Of a stretch of 64,000 nucleotides of DNA, positions 35,851-48,250 are shown in pieces. The position numbers were made by a program, and so were the translations under genes. Under the pieces are notes generated by a model. That model made no database searches. It saw only the letters and a list, made by a program, of their open reading frames with translations, and was not told the origin of the DNA. The stretch is from Theobroma cacao. Lineage: Eukaryota; Streptophyta; Magnoliopsida; Malvales; Malvaceae. Numbering within the stretch: position 1 is the stretch's first letter; the number at the start of each line of letters is the position of its first letter. The DNA lies in contig NC_030856.1 of assembly GCF_000208745.1 (NCBI RefSeq), forward strand, positions 5,293,376-5,357,375. Reading direction: 5' to 3'.

Positions 35851-38425
35851 CTAAGCATTGGGATGGTCCCACTCCATTGACTCCCAACATTCCTCTGGAT
35901 GTATACAGATTTCTATACGATTGTCAGTTTTAAGCACGGGAAGATGCAGAGGGATCCTCTTTAGCTTTGGGCAATTCCATATCTTAATCTTTTGGAGAGA
36001 ATCATAAATCATTACTTCATTTGTTTCGCAAATGCTCTTCAATTTTGGCAGCTCAACCAATTTCAATTCCTTTAATTTGGGAAGAGTAAACATGACATTG
36101 TTTTTTGTACTCTTTCCTTCTTTCTCTGTTTTTGTACTCTTTCCTCCTTTCCCTGTTTTTGCACTCTTTTCTTCTTTCTCTGTTTTTGTACTCTTTCCTT
36201 CTTTCTCTGATGCTATTATTTCCTCCATTTCTTCACAGTATTCAACTTCAATCTCTGTCAAGTTGTGGAGATCTTGGAGAACCCACTTGGCTGAAAACAA
36301 ATTGTTTAATTTTTCACACCCACATATATGAATTACTTTAAGATTGGAAAAAGTACCAGGCTCTGGTTGTATTGACTCTCCAACTATGACTTCCAAATTC
36401 ATCAAACTTCTTAGTAGAAGAACCTCAAGTGTCTTGAATGATGCACACCAGGAGGAAAATATGGACTTCAACCCATTGCAATCATTAATTATACATTCTT
36501 TCAAACCAATTACATCTCCTAATCCAAAAATATGATTAAAACTTGGTCTGCCACATTTGAACTCATACAGATGTAGTCTTTGAATATCAGATGGAAGTAT
36601 GATTGGATCTTCAATTTCCATATTAATTTGCCCTAGCTTAACAAATTTACTATAATTTTGATCTTCAATCTTCTCCAAGAACTTCGAAAAGGCAGTAAGC
36701 GTACTAGGCGTTCTCTTGCCAATATCAGCTACTCGAACTTTCCCTCTTTCCAAAAATTGAATCCCCAAGTACTCATAGTCCCAGTTACCAATCAATTTGT
36801 GACTCAGCCAAATAAGGTAGTTGTTAGGCCTTTTTCTTTGATGAGCATACATGCTTAAGTCATGCACGTCATTGAAGCAAACTACAATGACTTCCAACTT
36901 GTTCAATGTCTTCATCTCTTCCGCTCTTAATGATGCTGGGTGTATGATCAAGTGCTGAAGACGATGTAATTTTGACAATATTCCATCCGGGATCACTTTT
37001 AACTTAAAGGTAAATCCAAGATTGAGATATCTAAGATTTATCAACATTTCCAAACCTTGAGGTATTTTGCTGATTCCTGTCAATTCAAGATTCAATTTCT
37101 TCAAAGCTTGAAACTTAGATAGAGATGGCACATTCTCTAAATTGTGGCAGCTCTGAAGCAACAATGTTGCGAGATTCTCTAAATTGGAAATAGAATTGGG
37201 CATGTACCGAAGAAAGCCATTTGAAGAAAGATCAAGAATCTTAAGATTAGGTATGTTTTCAAAGAAAGATTCTTGAATTTCTATCAAAGAATTGCTTGAG
37301 AGTAACAAAGTTGCAAGCTTCTGACATTTTGGAGATTGCATATTTTGAGGAATTTTTGATATGCAATTCCGCATCAAGGAAATCTTCTCCAAATCTTCAC
37401 CCCACTCTTCCTCATCAGGTAGCTCTTCCAATTGCTTACCAGCTTTTACCAAAAATCTTTTTCTTGTGATATGTAACGCCATGTCTCTCACAACATCATG
37501 CATCTTTATGTGTGTACCCGCCCTGACCCTTTCCAACATACAATTTTCTTCAAGCTTCTGTAAAATAGAATGACCGCTATACTGCATTGCTCGTCTAGTT
37601 CCCAATTCATCTATGAGTCCTTCTTCCATCCAATATTCAACTATCTCCTCTTTTTTGATTTTATAATCTTCAGGAAATAATGCACAATATAGAAAACAAT
37701 CTTGGTCTTTTTGTTCCAGACGATTGTAGCTAAATTTTAAACATGCAAACACCTTATCTTCCATACATTTGATATTTCTTGTGTAACCTCTCAATTCTTC
37801 CAAAGCATTTTGCCACACAAGAGGATTAGATATTCCCCTCATACAGCCAGCTACTGTGACGATTGCAAGAGGAAGTCCATCACATTCCCTCACAACAAGT
37901 TTCATTATTGATTCTAAAGTTGGATTAAGCAACATGTCTTATCCGACTTTGCTTAAGAATAATTGCATTGCCTCAACCGTAGAAGACAGGGCACATGAAC
38001 TTGCTTACATCCCATTGATCGAACAACCTCTTCTGAGCGTGTTGTCAACACTAACCTGCATCCATTATCTATAGTTGGCTCAAGGATTCCAACTTCCTCA
38101 AGAGAGAAGCTGCTCCATACATCATCCAATATTAGCACATAGCTCCCCTGTTTCCTCAATATTTCTGATAGCTCTCCAGCCCTGATAGTTGTATTTTTAT
38201 CATCCGACAAGCTTTCTTTCAATTGGCTTGCAATGTCCTTTTGTAGCCTTCGAACACCCAAGTCTTGGGATACAGTTGCCCAAATCAATTTCTTAAACTT
38301 ATCTTCTTTCAACAACCTATTATGAACATGCTTCATAATGGTTGTTTTACCGATTCCTCCCATCCCACACACTCCAATCATTCTAACTTCATCCCCCATC
38401 AAATACTTATAAATTTCCCCTATTA
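35851..38425 (-). pseudogene. CC-NB-LRR pseudogene lacking the coiled coil (NLR3)
   Basis: Homology to NLR1 begins just before the P-loop (38425, IYKYLMGDEVRMIGVCGMGG) and runs to the LRR end. The coiled-coil region and start are missing, cut at unrelated sequence. NB-ARC motifs GMGGIGKTT, LILDDVW and LVLTTRS are in the first frame. A one-base deletion near 37984 shifts the frame, and a CAA-to-TAA change (37939-37941) follows. From 37935 a 694-codon frame carries GLPLA, CFLYCALFPED, MHD and the LRRs. It ends at a TAG (35851-35853) replacing the Lys codon after DHPNA, about 20 residues early. Two features distinguish it: a mid-LRR segment of about 30 residues absent from NLR1 and NLR2 (GKRTPSTLTAFSKFLEKIED region, near 36640-36730), and a fourfold 9-residue repeat near 36102-36209. 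Confidence 0.92.
36102..36209 (-). repeat. four 27-bp in-frame tandem repeats in the NLR3 LRR
   Basis: Four units of 27 bp (36102-36128, 36129-36155, 36156-36182, 36183-36209) encode EKEGKSTKT, EKEEKSAKT, GKGGKSTKT and EKEGKSTKN. NLR1 and NLR2 have one such unit (EKEGMSTNN, EKEGMSTKN). The first and last units are identical in DNA. The inserted 27 residues are highly charged and lie in a loop between LRRs. Confidence 0.95.
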
Positions 38426-39310
38426 CATAAATTTCCACAAAATCTTGTCAATTGCGGTCTACTACTCATACAGTTCACCAATGATGTGGTCCGTTCAAAA
38501 TCAAACCTCATAACAACTCTCTGTTCATGACAACATCACGTAAAAAACTTAACTACTTCTTTTGATTTATAATATTTTTTTTATTGATATGTCTACGTGA
38601 TACTGTCCTATAAGGACTTTTTTTTATATAAGGCTATAGATGGTTGGATTGTTTTTACTGATTTGGTATAATGTAAAGGAGTTAGGCCTAAATGAGTAAG
38701 GGAGTCTGCGAAATTTTAGGAAATTACATAGGCTTATGGACCTTGGATTGTTAAACTTGGACTGGCCCTGGTCCATAAGGTTATTGGATTGTGGGCTGGA
38801 AATTAATCTAAAGCTAGTCTACTGAACTAAATATAAGCCTAGGCATAATTTACATAGGATTGAATCTGACATGGCTTAAGGGTAGTTTCATCATTTTTTT
38901 GGGTGAGCTTTTAGAAGTGGGTTTTCTTAATATTATTAAGATCTAAATAGGCCTAAAAAATAAATTAATGTCGTATATAATAATAAAATAAATGAAGAAA
39001 ATAGAAATAATGATAATTTTCACTATAAAGGTAAAATGGTCATTTTTCATATCGAATTTAAATTTTTAATTTTTCATGAACTCGAGTACTTCTAGACTAT
39101 TATGGATTTTATCTCAATATCAAAAGAGTAAAAAGTTGAACCAAAAGAAAGAAAAAAGGCAAAGTCAACTATTGAATGGCATTTTTGTAAATAAATGGAA
39201 CTTCAATCAACTTTAAATATAAATATCTAATTTCCAACAGTTTTTTCTTCTTCTTCTTCCCATCCCTTCTCTCCATCTCATTTTTTGCTCTATTATGATT
39301 TTGAATTCTT
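38426..39310. other. spacer, no gene
   Basis: Unrelated to the other NLR 5' flanks and without recognisable coding sequence. It separates truncated NLR3 from duplicated block X. Confidence 0.45.
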
Positions 39311-41300
39311 TTCATGACAATTGCTAATTGCTAAAATTATTTTGTGGAATTATAACACATTTTGAAAGGAAAAAGAAATTGAGAATCATGTCTTCGAAAA
39401 CTAAAACCGTCCACTATGAATTTAATGTGTTACGATAATATTAAAAAAATTCTAATAAAACTTGATATTTATGAAATGAATTTTTTTGTAATGTTTTTTC
39501 AATTGATTTTTTTATATATATTTTTGTCTTCATATATATTACTGAAAACCTATAATTTCCCGGTCTTAATTTTTAATTAGATAAATTACATAGATAAAAG
39601 TATACATTAGAAAATCTTAGAAAGTGTGAGCTATTTCACATGAAAAATTAAATCTCAAGACGTCACAATTCAAATTATTAATGTTCAAAACTGAAACAAT
39701 TTAAATAAAACCTTAATTTCATCCTTTTTTTTTTAGAAAAAATTAATTGACTCAAAAATGTGCTTCTATACATTTTAAAGCCTCTTTATTATCATTTTCT
39801 TCTTAATTTCCTTTTTCTTGCTGGTTGATCTTAATTTTTCAAAAGAAAATTAAGAGAAGAGAAGGTGAAACAGGGAAAGAAACAGATAAAGAGGAAGGGG
39901 CAAAAGAAAGGGAAAAAAAAACTAGGAGGAGCCTAAAACAATATCGTTTTAATGAATTTTTTTTTTTTTTTGTTAAACTATAGTTTTATAGTTAATTTTC
40001 TAAATGGAGTTGGATTTAAGATTTTGGAATAAATATTAATTTTAATTTCATTGTTGTGAAATAGAATGTTTTATATGAAAATGATATTATTTTTTAGAGT
40101 TTTCTTTGTAATTTACCATTTTAATATTTTTTTTTTTTTTACTAAGAAATTGAAGAATATCAGTTGGTTTTGTCCGTAATTATATCTTATACCAGAAATG
40201 AACCCAGTGTCCCTATGTCTCGGTTGCAAGGCATAGAACTTCACTTGGAAGGTTTAGATATTAGATTATGAATTATAAATCAATCAAAACATGGCATCCT
40301 AAAATATGGTGACAACATTAAAACTTTTTTGGAACAATGAAAATTTTGTGCATGATTTAGGAAATCAACTACAAAATCAGCATATGGAGCCTTGAGACCA
40401 ATTATTATATATGCCAGTTTCAAAGCAATGAATGATTTTCTACGTTGCTATTTGTTATTGAAAAAGCAATGAATTCTCTTGTTATAAAAATTAAAGTGCT
40501 AAAAAAATTCCAAACAAGAATGTGGCAATAGGAAGTAAAACATGTGTCCTTGATACAATTTGGAATTGGAAAGAATATGGCACAACAGAAAACATACCGG
40601 GCTTTGATTTCTCGTGTTTTTGGAATGACCCAAGAAGCTTGGGAAAAAGAAACAATGATTTCAGCTCTTTCCACCACAGAAGAAATTGTTGGTTTTTTTT
40701 TTTATTTTATTGTTCAAAGATTTTGTGAAAACTCAGAGGATATGGCACTAGCTATAGGGAAGAAGTAATTAGAAATATCAGAATCAACCAAATTAAATAT
40801 GTTCAATGTAGAAGAAATAGACTTGTATATCTGATGTAGCAAAGCTTGCTGGAGACATGATACTCAGCGGAAAAAGAAAGGTTTAATTACTTCAAGTAAA
40901 GGTGATGCTGAATGCCACTTCTCCATTACAAGAAATGTATCAGATGCTAACCCTCCATGAGAAGAAAAGTTGCATCCAAGCAAAAGTTTATGCCATAGAT
41001 AGAGAGCTCTATGTTCATTGAGCTTGTCTTGATTGACTGAAAGCAATGATTCCATTCGAAAATTTTTGTATGCATGTCCAAAGTTATGGTGAGACTTGAA
41101 CCTGAAACCTAAAGTTTTCGAGACTTCCTTCTTATCATTGAGACAATACTTCATTGGCTCTTACTGCATCTCTTAGATTGTAGCTCAAAGGAGCATGAAT
41201 AAGTTAACTCTCAGTAACAAACGATATAAAGTAGGTAATTTCTAGTTATATGCCACTTACATTAAACTACATTTATTTCCAAGATTAAGCAACAGAGAAC
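39311..41300. repeat. segmental duplication block X, right copy
   Basis: Collinear with 9227-11105 over about 1.9 kb (for example CACTTGGAAGGTTTAGA at about 40242 and 10274, and GGAGACATGATACTCAGCGG at 40853). A short plus-strand frame (40544-40768, MSLIQFGIGKNMAQQ and onward) is partly shared with the left copy but frameshifted there, and I do not recognise it. It is best described as duplicated upstream sequence of NLR units. Confidence 0.8.
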
Positions 41301-42009
41301 CGATCGATTGTAGCTGTGGTATTCAAACTTGTTGCATATAGAGGAAATCCCAAATCCTATAGGGGTGGAGCCTAGTGTAAAATTTTTAAAATCTTGTATA
41401 TATTATATATATTGTTTTTTGTTTTACAAAATGTATATTTTTTTGTCTTAATGCCTCCTCAAAAAATTTTAACTTTTACTCTTCTATGTTTTTGACCTCT
41501 CAATAAAATTTAACTAACTCCGACCCTATATAGTCTTCAAGTTCATATAAACTACGAATAGTCGTCAACGATAGTGCCGGGTCTGGTAGCCTAGACTTGC
41601 AACCAAGAGAAGCATGCATTGAAGTAATTACATGATCAAGAAATCAACTAGGTGGCTTGGGAGTCGCTTGTGATTGTGCATTGGATCAAGAAACCCCTAC
41701 ATATATTTCATATTAACATTTTAATATTTAAAAAAATTATGTTCAAGACTCAATTTTATATATATATTATAATTTGTGATAGGCATCCACCCAAGAGCAA
41801 ACCTGGTTTGCTCATTAATCACCTAACCATATTTTTTAACTTTTTATTTATTTATATATTTTTCTTAAATTAGGGAGCAGATCCATGACAATAATACCCC
41901 ATTAATCTTGTTTACAAACTCAAAATGTATAATATTATTATCAATATGTCCAATATACTTTGTTTTAACATGTAGAAGTAGAAGTTTAGTTTATAAATTA
42001 GTTATATTG
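41301..42009. other. AT-rich spacer, no gene
   Basis: No coding or structural feature is recognised before the solo LTR starts. Confidence 0.45.
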
Positions 42010-44796
42010 TGTCACGACCCGAAACTCTCATCGGGCCCGTGACAACCACCGCGACGTTTCGATAGGCACTCATTATCCCGAATGCCGATCGAAACCCCGC
42101 AAGGCTTAACATCAGCTTCCGCATCTCCCTGGTGAGCGACAGTTATTAAATCTCACATTTCAAAAAAATCATAAGTCGTTTCCAAATCAAAACAATAAAA
42201 TATTTTTTTTTTGCTCACGGGGGTATTTTCGTAATTATTTTTCAAAAATACCGAAACCCGCCAAAAACATGGTGTAAAAGATAATTATGTTCATACATAC
42301 TTTTAAATTAAATAACTGAAATATAAAATTACTTTTACAGTGACACGTGGGCCCCCAACTGACCAAGAAGGTGTAGGGCTACGAACCCTTACTTTCTAGG
42401 ATACAACTCCGAGATTAATTCTCGTCTTAATCAACTATCAACAAACTGTCCTGAGCTTGAAAAATGGATAGGAAGAGGGGTGAGATTATGATTACATAAT
42501 CCCAGTGAGTAAACAGACACTATCTAAACTATCTAAAGGCGAGTAAAGGGAGACAATTAAAAATAGTTCATTTCAGCAAATTTTTCACAACACGAATATT
42601 CATTTCAACCAAATAATCAATATGGCTCGTGAATTTCTCAAAACTTGGCTCCTGCCAAAATCATTCTCGCGGGTACCTTCGTCAAGGTATCCCATTGAGA
42701 CCACCAAGGCTGTTAAATGTCCTATACTCATAAACATGTTTTCGCATCTGACACACAGCTGTTCCTTGGCGTTGGCTGAGTCTCACTCTCACGCAGTGGT
42801 TAACGTGAAGTGCACTCAAAAAGCCCACCTCAAGAGATACCCTACGCGCCTCTACGACCGAGGTGAGAATATAAAAGAGTTTACCGTGCCTCTCTAATAG
42901 ACTGATCCACGGAACCCCCCACCACTACAGTAACTAATCTTTAATTCACCAATTGATCAAATCTCAATGGCATAGCATGGCAATTACATTACTAACCAAT
43001 TTATCAAGGCAAAATAGACAGTTCATATTTTTCAACACAAGTATAAATTCAGCCAATCATGCCAATTTATCACAAGCCATTTAATTCAAATCATAATTTT
43101 ACAACACAAGTAGGCAACCTCCAATTACTCTATTTTCAAAACCAGTATTCGATTTTCTAGAAAATTTATAAAATCATTTTATAAAATCACAATTTCTCCT
43201 AAAACATAGCAATTTACCATTTAAACTCATTTTTCATAAAATCACACAATTGTATAAAACTACTCTAGATAATTAAGACGATAATAAGTTCACTCACAGT
43301 ATTAGGAGTAGAAATACTCATATTTTCAGTCCGCGGGTGCAATCCTTTACTCGTATCCAATGGCTCACCACCTAGCCATAATCCATGACACATACTCCAA
43401 TTAAATTGTGTCTAACAGTCATAAGCTATTTCAGGCTCGATATATATGCATGATATGAAATGAAAAATGCACGGGTAGCCATCTAGACTCAGTATTGGCC
43501 TAAGTCGATTTTTCATCCGATAAATTGGCCAATGCGTCCAATTTCACTCCAACTTGCTCCATTTCTTTTCCAATCCCTCAATTCACCAAGCACAACTAAT
43601 TAACACACAATTAGGCAAAATTTATCTTCACTTTTCTTCTTGAAACTTTCGGCCAACAATGGTACACTAACTTCGTGATTTTTCCTACTTAACTTTCTCT
43701 CCATAATTCATTAATTCCTACACCAAAAAACTATTATTTCTTAATCAAATCACCTAAAATAACATCCCATTCTTCCTCATTATTCACTTAGAGAATTCGG
43801 CTATTGATGGGTTCCAAACCTTTGGTGGTTTTCTTCACTTGTTTTCATACTACACATCATTAATCACCTCAAAACACTAACATACCTAAAAATCAAACCA
43901 ATCCAAGATCATTCTCTCTCCATACCCATTTTGACCAGCCATGAATTTATCATGAATACATGTAATTTAACCATGGAAATTAAGGAAAAATGCACGGGTA
44001 AGGTAAATCACTAGCAAAATCAAAGAAATTTTACCTTTACTTGATCAAATCTTTGAATTCCAACACTTTCTCTTTAATTTTTCCCACCTAGGGTTTGTTC
44101 TTCCTTGGTTTCTCTTCTCTTCTGGTTTGGCTGATCACTATGGGAGAAATGGGCTGATTTTTTGCCTTTTTATAAAGAAATAATAAAATAATAAAAAATA
44201 TGACACATGGCATTTTCTTATTGGTTCAAATTTTAAATATTTGACTTTTAATTCTTTAATTCTCCACCACACATTTCTCATGTTTATCCATTTCCATGAT
44301 AAATAAAATCCCTTGGTCTTGACAAGTGTTGGGGGTGAAAATTTACTGATTTACCCCCGGGATGACAAAATTACCATTTCGTCCCTATACTCCAAATTTT
44401 ACCGGAATTAAAATTTTTCACTTCTAAACTTCAAATCATACTCCAATACTCAAATTATACTCCAAAAAGTCAAATGGGCCAAAAAAATCTTTTCTAAAAA
44501 TTTCCATTTTGTCCCCAAGTGGCAAATGATTATTTTGCCCCTAGATAGTGAAAATTTCGGTTTGACTCCAAATTGATCCTCGAACTCCGAATTACCATTT
44601 TGAGTCATCCCTGAACTGTGAAACTCTTAATTTCACCTTAAAATATTTATTTGAACTAGTTCGATGCTTAATCGACTTAATGGTACTATTAGAGGTAATA
44701 TCGTCTTTTAACGATTCCTCGAACTTCCTAAATATGCAAACATTCTATTGAGTATGTAAATGGCGTCGTAATTATTTTATAGAACAGGGTTTGACA
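42010..44796 (-). mobile_element. second solo LTR, gypsy-like
   Basis: A 2,787-bp block begins TGTCACGACCCG and ends GGGTTTGACA. It is flanked by the 5-bp direct repeat TATTG (42005-42009 and 44797-44801). Ends are the canonical TG...CA. On the minus strand it ends CGGGTCGTGACA, the usual 3' end of gypsy LTRs that sit before a tRNA-Met primer site, so the sense strand is probably minus. No internal coding region or second LTR exists. Frames inside (for example 42622-42897) are incidental. It separates the NLR cluster from the conserved gene block to the right. Confidence 0.85.
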
Positions 44797-44801
44797 TATT
44801 G

Positions 44802-45501
44802 AGTCACTAAATAAAAGTGTCAAAATGAATCCACTCAAAATCTTATCGACTCAATCTAAACTGATTTGAAAAATCACTCATTTGAATTTTGAACTCAATA
44901 TTAAACTCAAAATAATTTGAACCCGAAATGTGAAATTAACATAAATAAGGATTCATTGCTATTTTGCTAACAACGTACGTATCTGTGCTTACTCAAATTA
45001 AAACAGTGATCCACCTTGATTTAAATAAATGAATTGATTAAATAAGTATACTCAACAAAAGGGCAAACTTCACATGCAACTTTAATTGCAGGTTAATACT
45101 AATCAAGTTTTATAAAGAAACCAAATCTTTGACTCCTCCCTTACCCAAATACGAGGCAAAAGGAAAAAGATATAAATTAAAAAAGAAAAAAAAGAGCCAA
45201 AAATAAACAATTAATATCTCATTAAGGGTCACACTATGGCTAAAACCAAATCTATATATACAACAACAGGAATTAAACAAAATTACAATAAAACAAATGA
45301 AAAGCGTTGATGATTGTTGAATATTATAAGCACTTCGAAATTGACCTTTTCTTTTATTTTTACATAATCTATGTAACGTATATATATCCTCTCCTCATTA
45401 TACTAAATATCAAATAATGAAGTGTTATTCATTATCAAAACACCCTAACATACGCTCTTTGAATCTCGTATTAGAAGCAACTTTGATAAATCCATGTTAA
45501 T
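44802..45501. other. intergenic and 3' flank of the STIG1-like gene
   Basis: AT-rich, no gene seen. The 3' untranslated region of the minus-strand STIG1-like gene should lie in the right part, but no poly(A) site is assigned. Confidence 0.4.
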
Positions 45502-45993
45502 CTAAGCATAACCACAGCTTCCAAACTCACACTTAACTCCTGGCGTGCATTGGTTGTCACACTTGCCACAGTGATCAGCATTGTACATAACATCGGTGCA
45601 TACTCCACCACAGCAACGCTGGCCAAATTTGCATCGATTGCCACATTGGCCACAGTCATTCCAATCGCCAAGAACGTTGCGACAATGTGTCTTGCAGCAA
45701 TAGAGCAGGCTGGTACCATTGTTCGCAGAGATGCCATTGCATATGTTGCGATAAGAATTGGGATCGCAATGTGTACCTTTTCGAATTCTATCTTTCTTCA
45801 ATGTATGTGACAGGAACCGGCTTTTTGATCGGAGGTTAGGGACGATAAGAGGTTGATCGAGCACGTAGTATTCTCCTCCATCATCTCCATCATCTTCGAT
45901 TCTGAACGAGAAGGTTGCTTGAGGATGCAAAGATAGGAGGAGAGAAACAGTAAGGGAGAGAATGGCTGTGAGCTTGAGAATGGTGGTAGCCAT
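45502..45993 (-). CDS. GRI: secreted STIG1-domain protein, GRIM REAPER-like
   Basis: A 163-residue intronless protein. Residues 1-28 form a signal peptide (hydrophobic LTAILSLTVSLLLSL). An acidic patch (EDDGDDGGE) leads to a variable segment with SRFL at 58-61 and a basic run KKDRIRKG (66-73). From Cys76 the STIG1 domain holds 16 cysteines, including CDPNSYRNICNG and CKFGQRCCGGVC, with an N-glycosylation sequon at Asn92. Stigma-specific STIG1 proteins act outside the cell. In Arabidopsis GRI, a peptide cut from the region before the Cys-rich domain signals cell death through the receptor PRK5. The conserved order with DRP5A next door supports GRI rather than another STIG1 member. Whether this peptide is processed the same way is inference. 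A TATA-like TTAAATAA lies about 55 bp upstream on the minus strand. Confidence 0.85.
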   Translation of the reverse strand: MATTILKLTAILSLTVSLLLSLHPQATFSFRIEDDGDDGGEYYVLDQPLIVPNLRSKSRFLSHTLKKDRIRKGTHCDPNSYRNICNGISANNGTSLLYCCKTHCRNVLGDWNDCGQCGNRCKFGQRCCGGVCTDVMYNADHCGKCDNQCTPGVKCEFGSCGYA

Positions 45994-46047
45994 TCTTCCA
46001 AATGGAGGTGAAGGTTTTGCACAAGAGTGTAAGCTAAGCTAAGAGGG

Positions 46048-46055
46048 TTATTTAA
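46048..46055 (-). promoter_or_regulatory. TATA-like box of the STIG1-like gene
   Basis: TTAAATAA on the minus strand, 55-62 bp before the ATG. This spacing would leave a leader of about 25-30 bases. Position and sequence are suggestive only. Confidence 0.4.
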
Positions 46056-47394
46056 GCTGCCAGTTTGTGATAAATTATTCCATAATATAAGGGAAGGGAA
46101 ATGCTGTCTTCACTAGATTTAAAGACAGGGCAATTTCTTGTTTAATGAGTTAATTAAGTGCATAAAAATAATTGGTGATCTATATTCTAGGTAGGACCAA
46201 ATTAAATGTTTGACCGATAAAATGGGGAAAATTTGGCCTTAATAAATGTTCTTTGTATTGATCAAATAGTAATATTGCTCTGCATCCAACAGGTCCTAAT
46301 TAAATAGCCTACGTGCACATAATTATGAAAGTAAACATTATAGTTCAAAGTTTTGAATTAATCAGACACAACTTTAGCATCCAAAAATACCTTTCAAATG
46401 GAGTTTTTTTTATCAAAAAGAAATGTAACTTATAATTTCCCTTGACATTATTATAAAAAATAAAATATAAATTTTTCCGACGAAATTGATTCCGTTGGTA
46501 AAACATTATAATTTTAGAATGTCAAAAATAAATTAAAAACATTTATATATATGGTAGACCTCCTATCAAATATATTTTAATCACATTTGTTTATCGTATC
46601 ATGTGATAAGTGTTCACGTTAATCATACACATGTATTCCATCATGCAACAAAGGGTAGAGCAAATAATTGTAGTTAAAGTGTTGACATTACATGATGCCC
46701 ACATCAAGTGGGGAATGAAGAAATGGTAAGAATTTGTGAAGTAGGGGACTCTATAATCTTTGAGGATTGAGATATACGAAAGGGTACATTTCAAATTGAA
46801 AAAACAAAGAAGGAAAGGGTTTTTTAATGCTGAAATTTAGCAAAAAGCAGGCAGCCTTTGATCTAATGGAAAGGTGTGAAGAGTCAAAGCTTAAAGCAGG
46901 CAAGAATTGCTGGAGACATGGGAGTTGTAACACGTGCAGCTGATCCTCTTTTCCGCCATGAAATGCGTGCAAAACTCACAATCCCTCCCCCTTCACTCTT
47001 TCACCAGGCATTGAATCTCATGGGCGGGCTGGCTTTCCCTCGTCGTGAATGAATGTCAAACCCCCATCAGGAAAGTCTTCCAAAAACAAATCACGACCGC
47101 ACCTAATGAGTACCAATTTTTGTGGGTAGAGGAATCGGTTGACTCTTTGTAATATCAGTTGCTAATCCACACACAGAGAGACACCTGGACCTCTATTGTG
47201 GGGTTTACAGTTCACTTCCATACGTTGCCTTGTTCTCTTTCCCGTGCTTGGCTTTTCAAATTTTTTCTCTAACTTGATGGAAAAATCAATGAAATGAGAT
47301 TTTGCTACCTGTGACATGTTAGCATTGACCATGCCATAAATTCATGGGTTTTGTTGTTGCTAGTTTCGTAAAGGCATATTGTTCTGAAAAGTCA
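46056..47394. other. intergenic, no gene
   Basis: No recognisable coding sequence. Short frames near 46591-46972 have no family match that I can name. Confidence 0.4.
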
Positions 47395-47775
47395 CTGTAT
47401 TATTTTAAAAAATTTAAATAATTTTTTATTTTTTATTACATTTAATTAAATTTTTATATTTTTATTTTGAATTAAATAAGTTTTTATAATTCATAATTAA
47501 TTAATTATCATTGATCAAAATATCACTTATTATTTTATACACATATAACGTTGACGTAAAGCGTAAAAAATATTATATAGTTTTATCATTATATCATATC
47601 ATCATCTGTTATGACATATTAATATATTACGTCAGTACCACGTGATATAAAATATAATAAGTGAGATTTTAATTGATGATAGTTATAAAGGCTTTTTTGA
47701 TACAAAACAAAAATACAAAGTCTTGATTGAACGTAATAGAAAAATATGGGTTCATTTGAACTTTCTTAAATAATT
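47395..47775. mobile_element. AT-rich foldback (MITE-like) element 1
   Basis: The left arm (about 47400-47545) and the right arm (about 47640-47770) are imperfect inverted repeats. The reverse complement of ACTTATTATTTTATAC on the left corresponds to ATAAAATATAATAAGTGA on the right, and the match continues into AACGTAATAGAAAAATA. The centre carries TGACGTAAAG and a CATCATC region. No coding capacity. A non-autonomous element is the likeliest reading. Confidence 0.5.
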
Positions 47776-47859
47776 TAAGAGTTTTTTTTTTAAATATTAT
47801 GTCTTTCATCAAGCATGTTAATTTTCTCTATAATTACTTCAATTACAGATATATAGGAA

Positions 47860-48250
47860 GACAGTGAGGTAGCTATACTTTTATTACGTTCAGTCAACTC
47901 ATATACTTTTATTTTGAAATAAATAAACTCTTATAATTAACGAATTTATTACTATTTTTTAAAACATCACTAATTTTTTAATGTCACATGATATTAATGT
48001 GACATACAGACTTAACATAGTGAATGGTAACGTGACCACATAACATTTGAATGTTTGCATCAACACCATGTCAATGTCATGTGAGTATAAAATAATAAAT
48101 TGTGTTTCACTAATGGCAATTATTCAAATATTAATCATAAGAATCTATTTGTTTCAAAATAAAAGAACCTAAGTTTGATTGAATCTAATAAAAAAAATAA
48201 GAATTTACTTATATTTTTTAAAATAATATAAGAAGTTTTTAAAACGTTAA
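47860..48250. mobile_element. AT-rich foldback element 2, same family
   Basis: Begins ATTACGTTCAGTCAAC and ends with TTGATTGAATCTAAT followed by a run of A. The arms pair imperfectly over about 130 bp and share motifs with element 1 (TTTATTTTGAAATAAATAA; GTTTCAAAATAAAAG). The centre is rich in GTGACAT/ATGTCA words. Confidence 0.5.

Noticed and set aside
40544..40768. 74-codon frame in right block X
   Set aside because: The left copy of the block is frameshifted there and I recognise no domain; treated as duplicated noncoding sequence.
42622..42897. 91-codon frame in the second solo LTR
   Set aside because: It lies inside LTR sequence bounded by a target duplication and resembles no retroelement protein.
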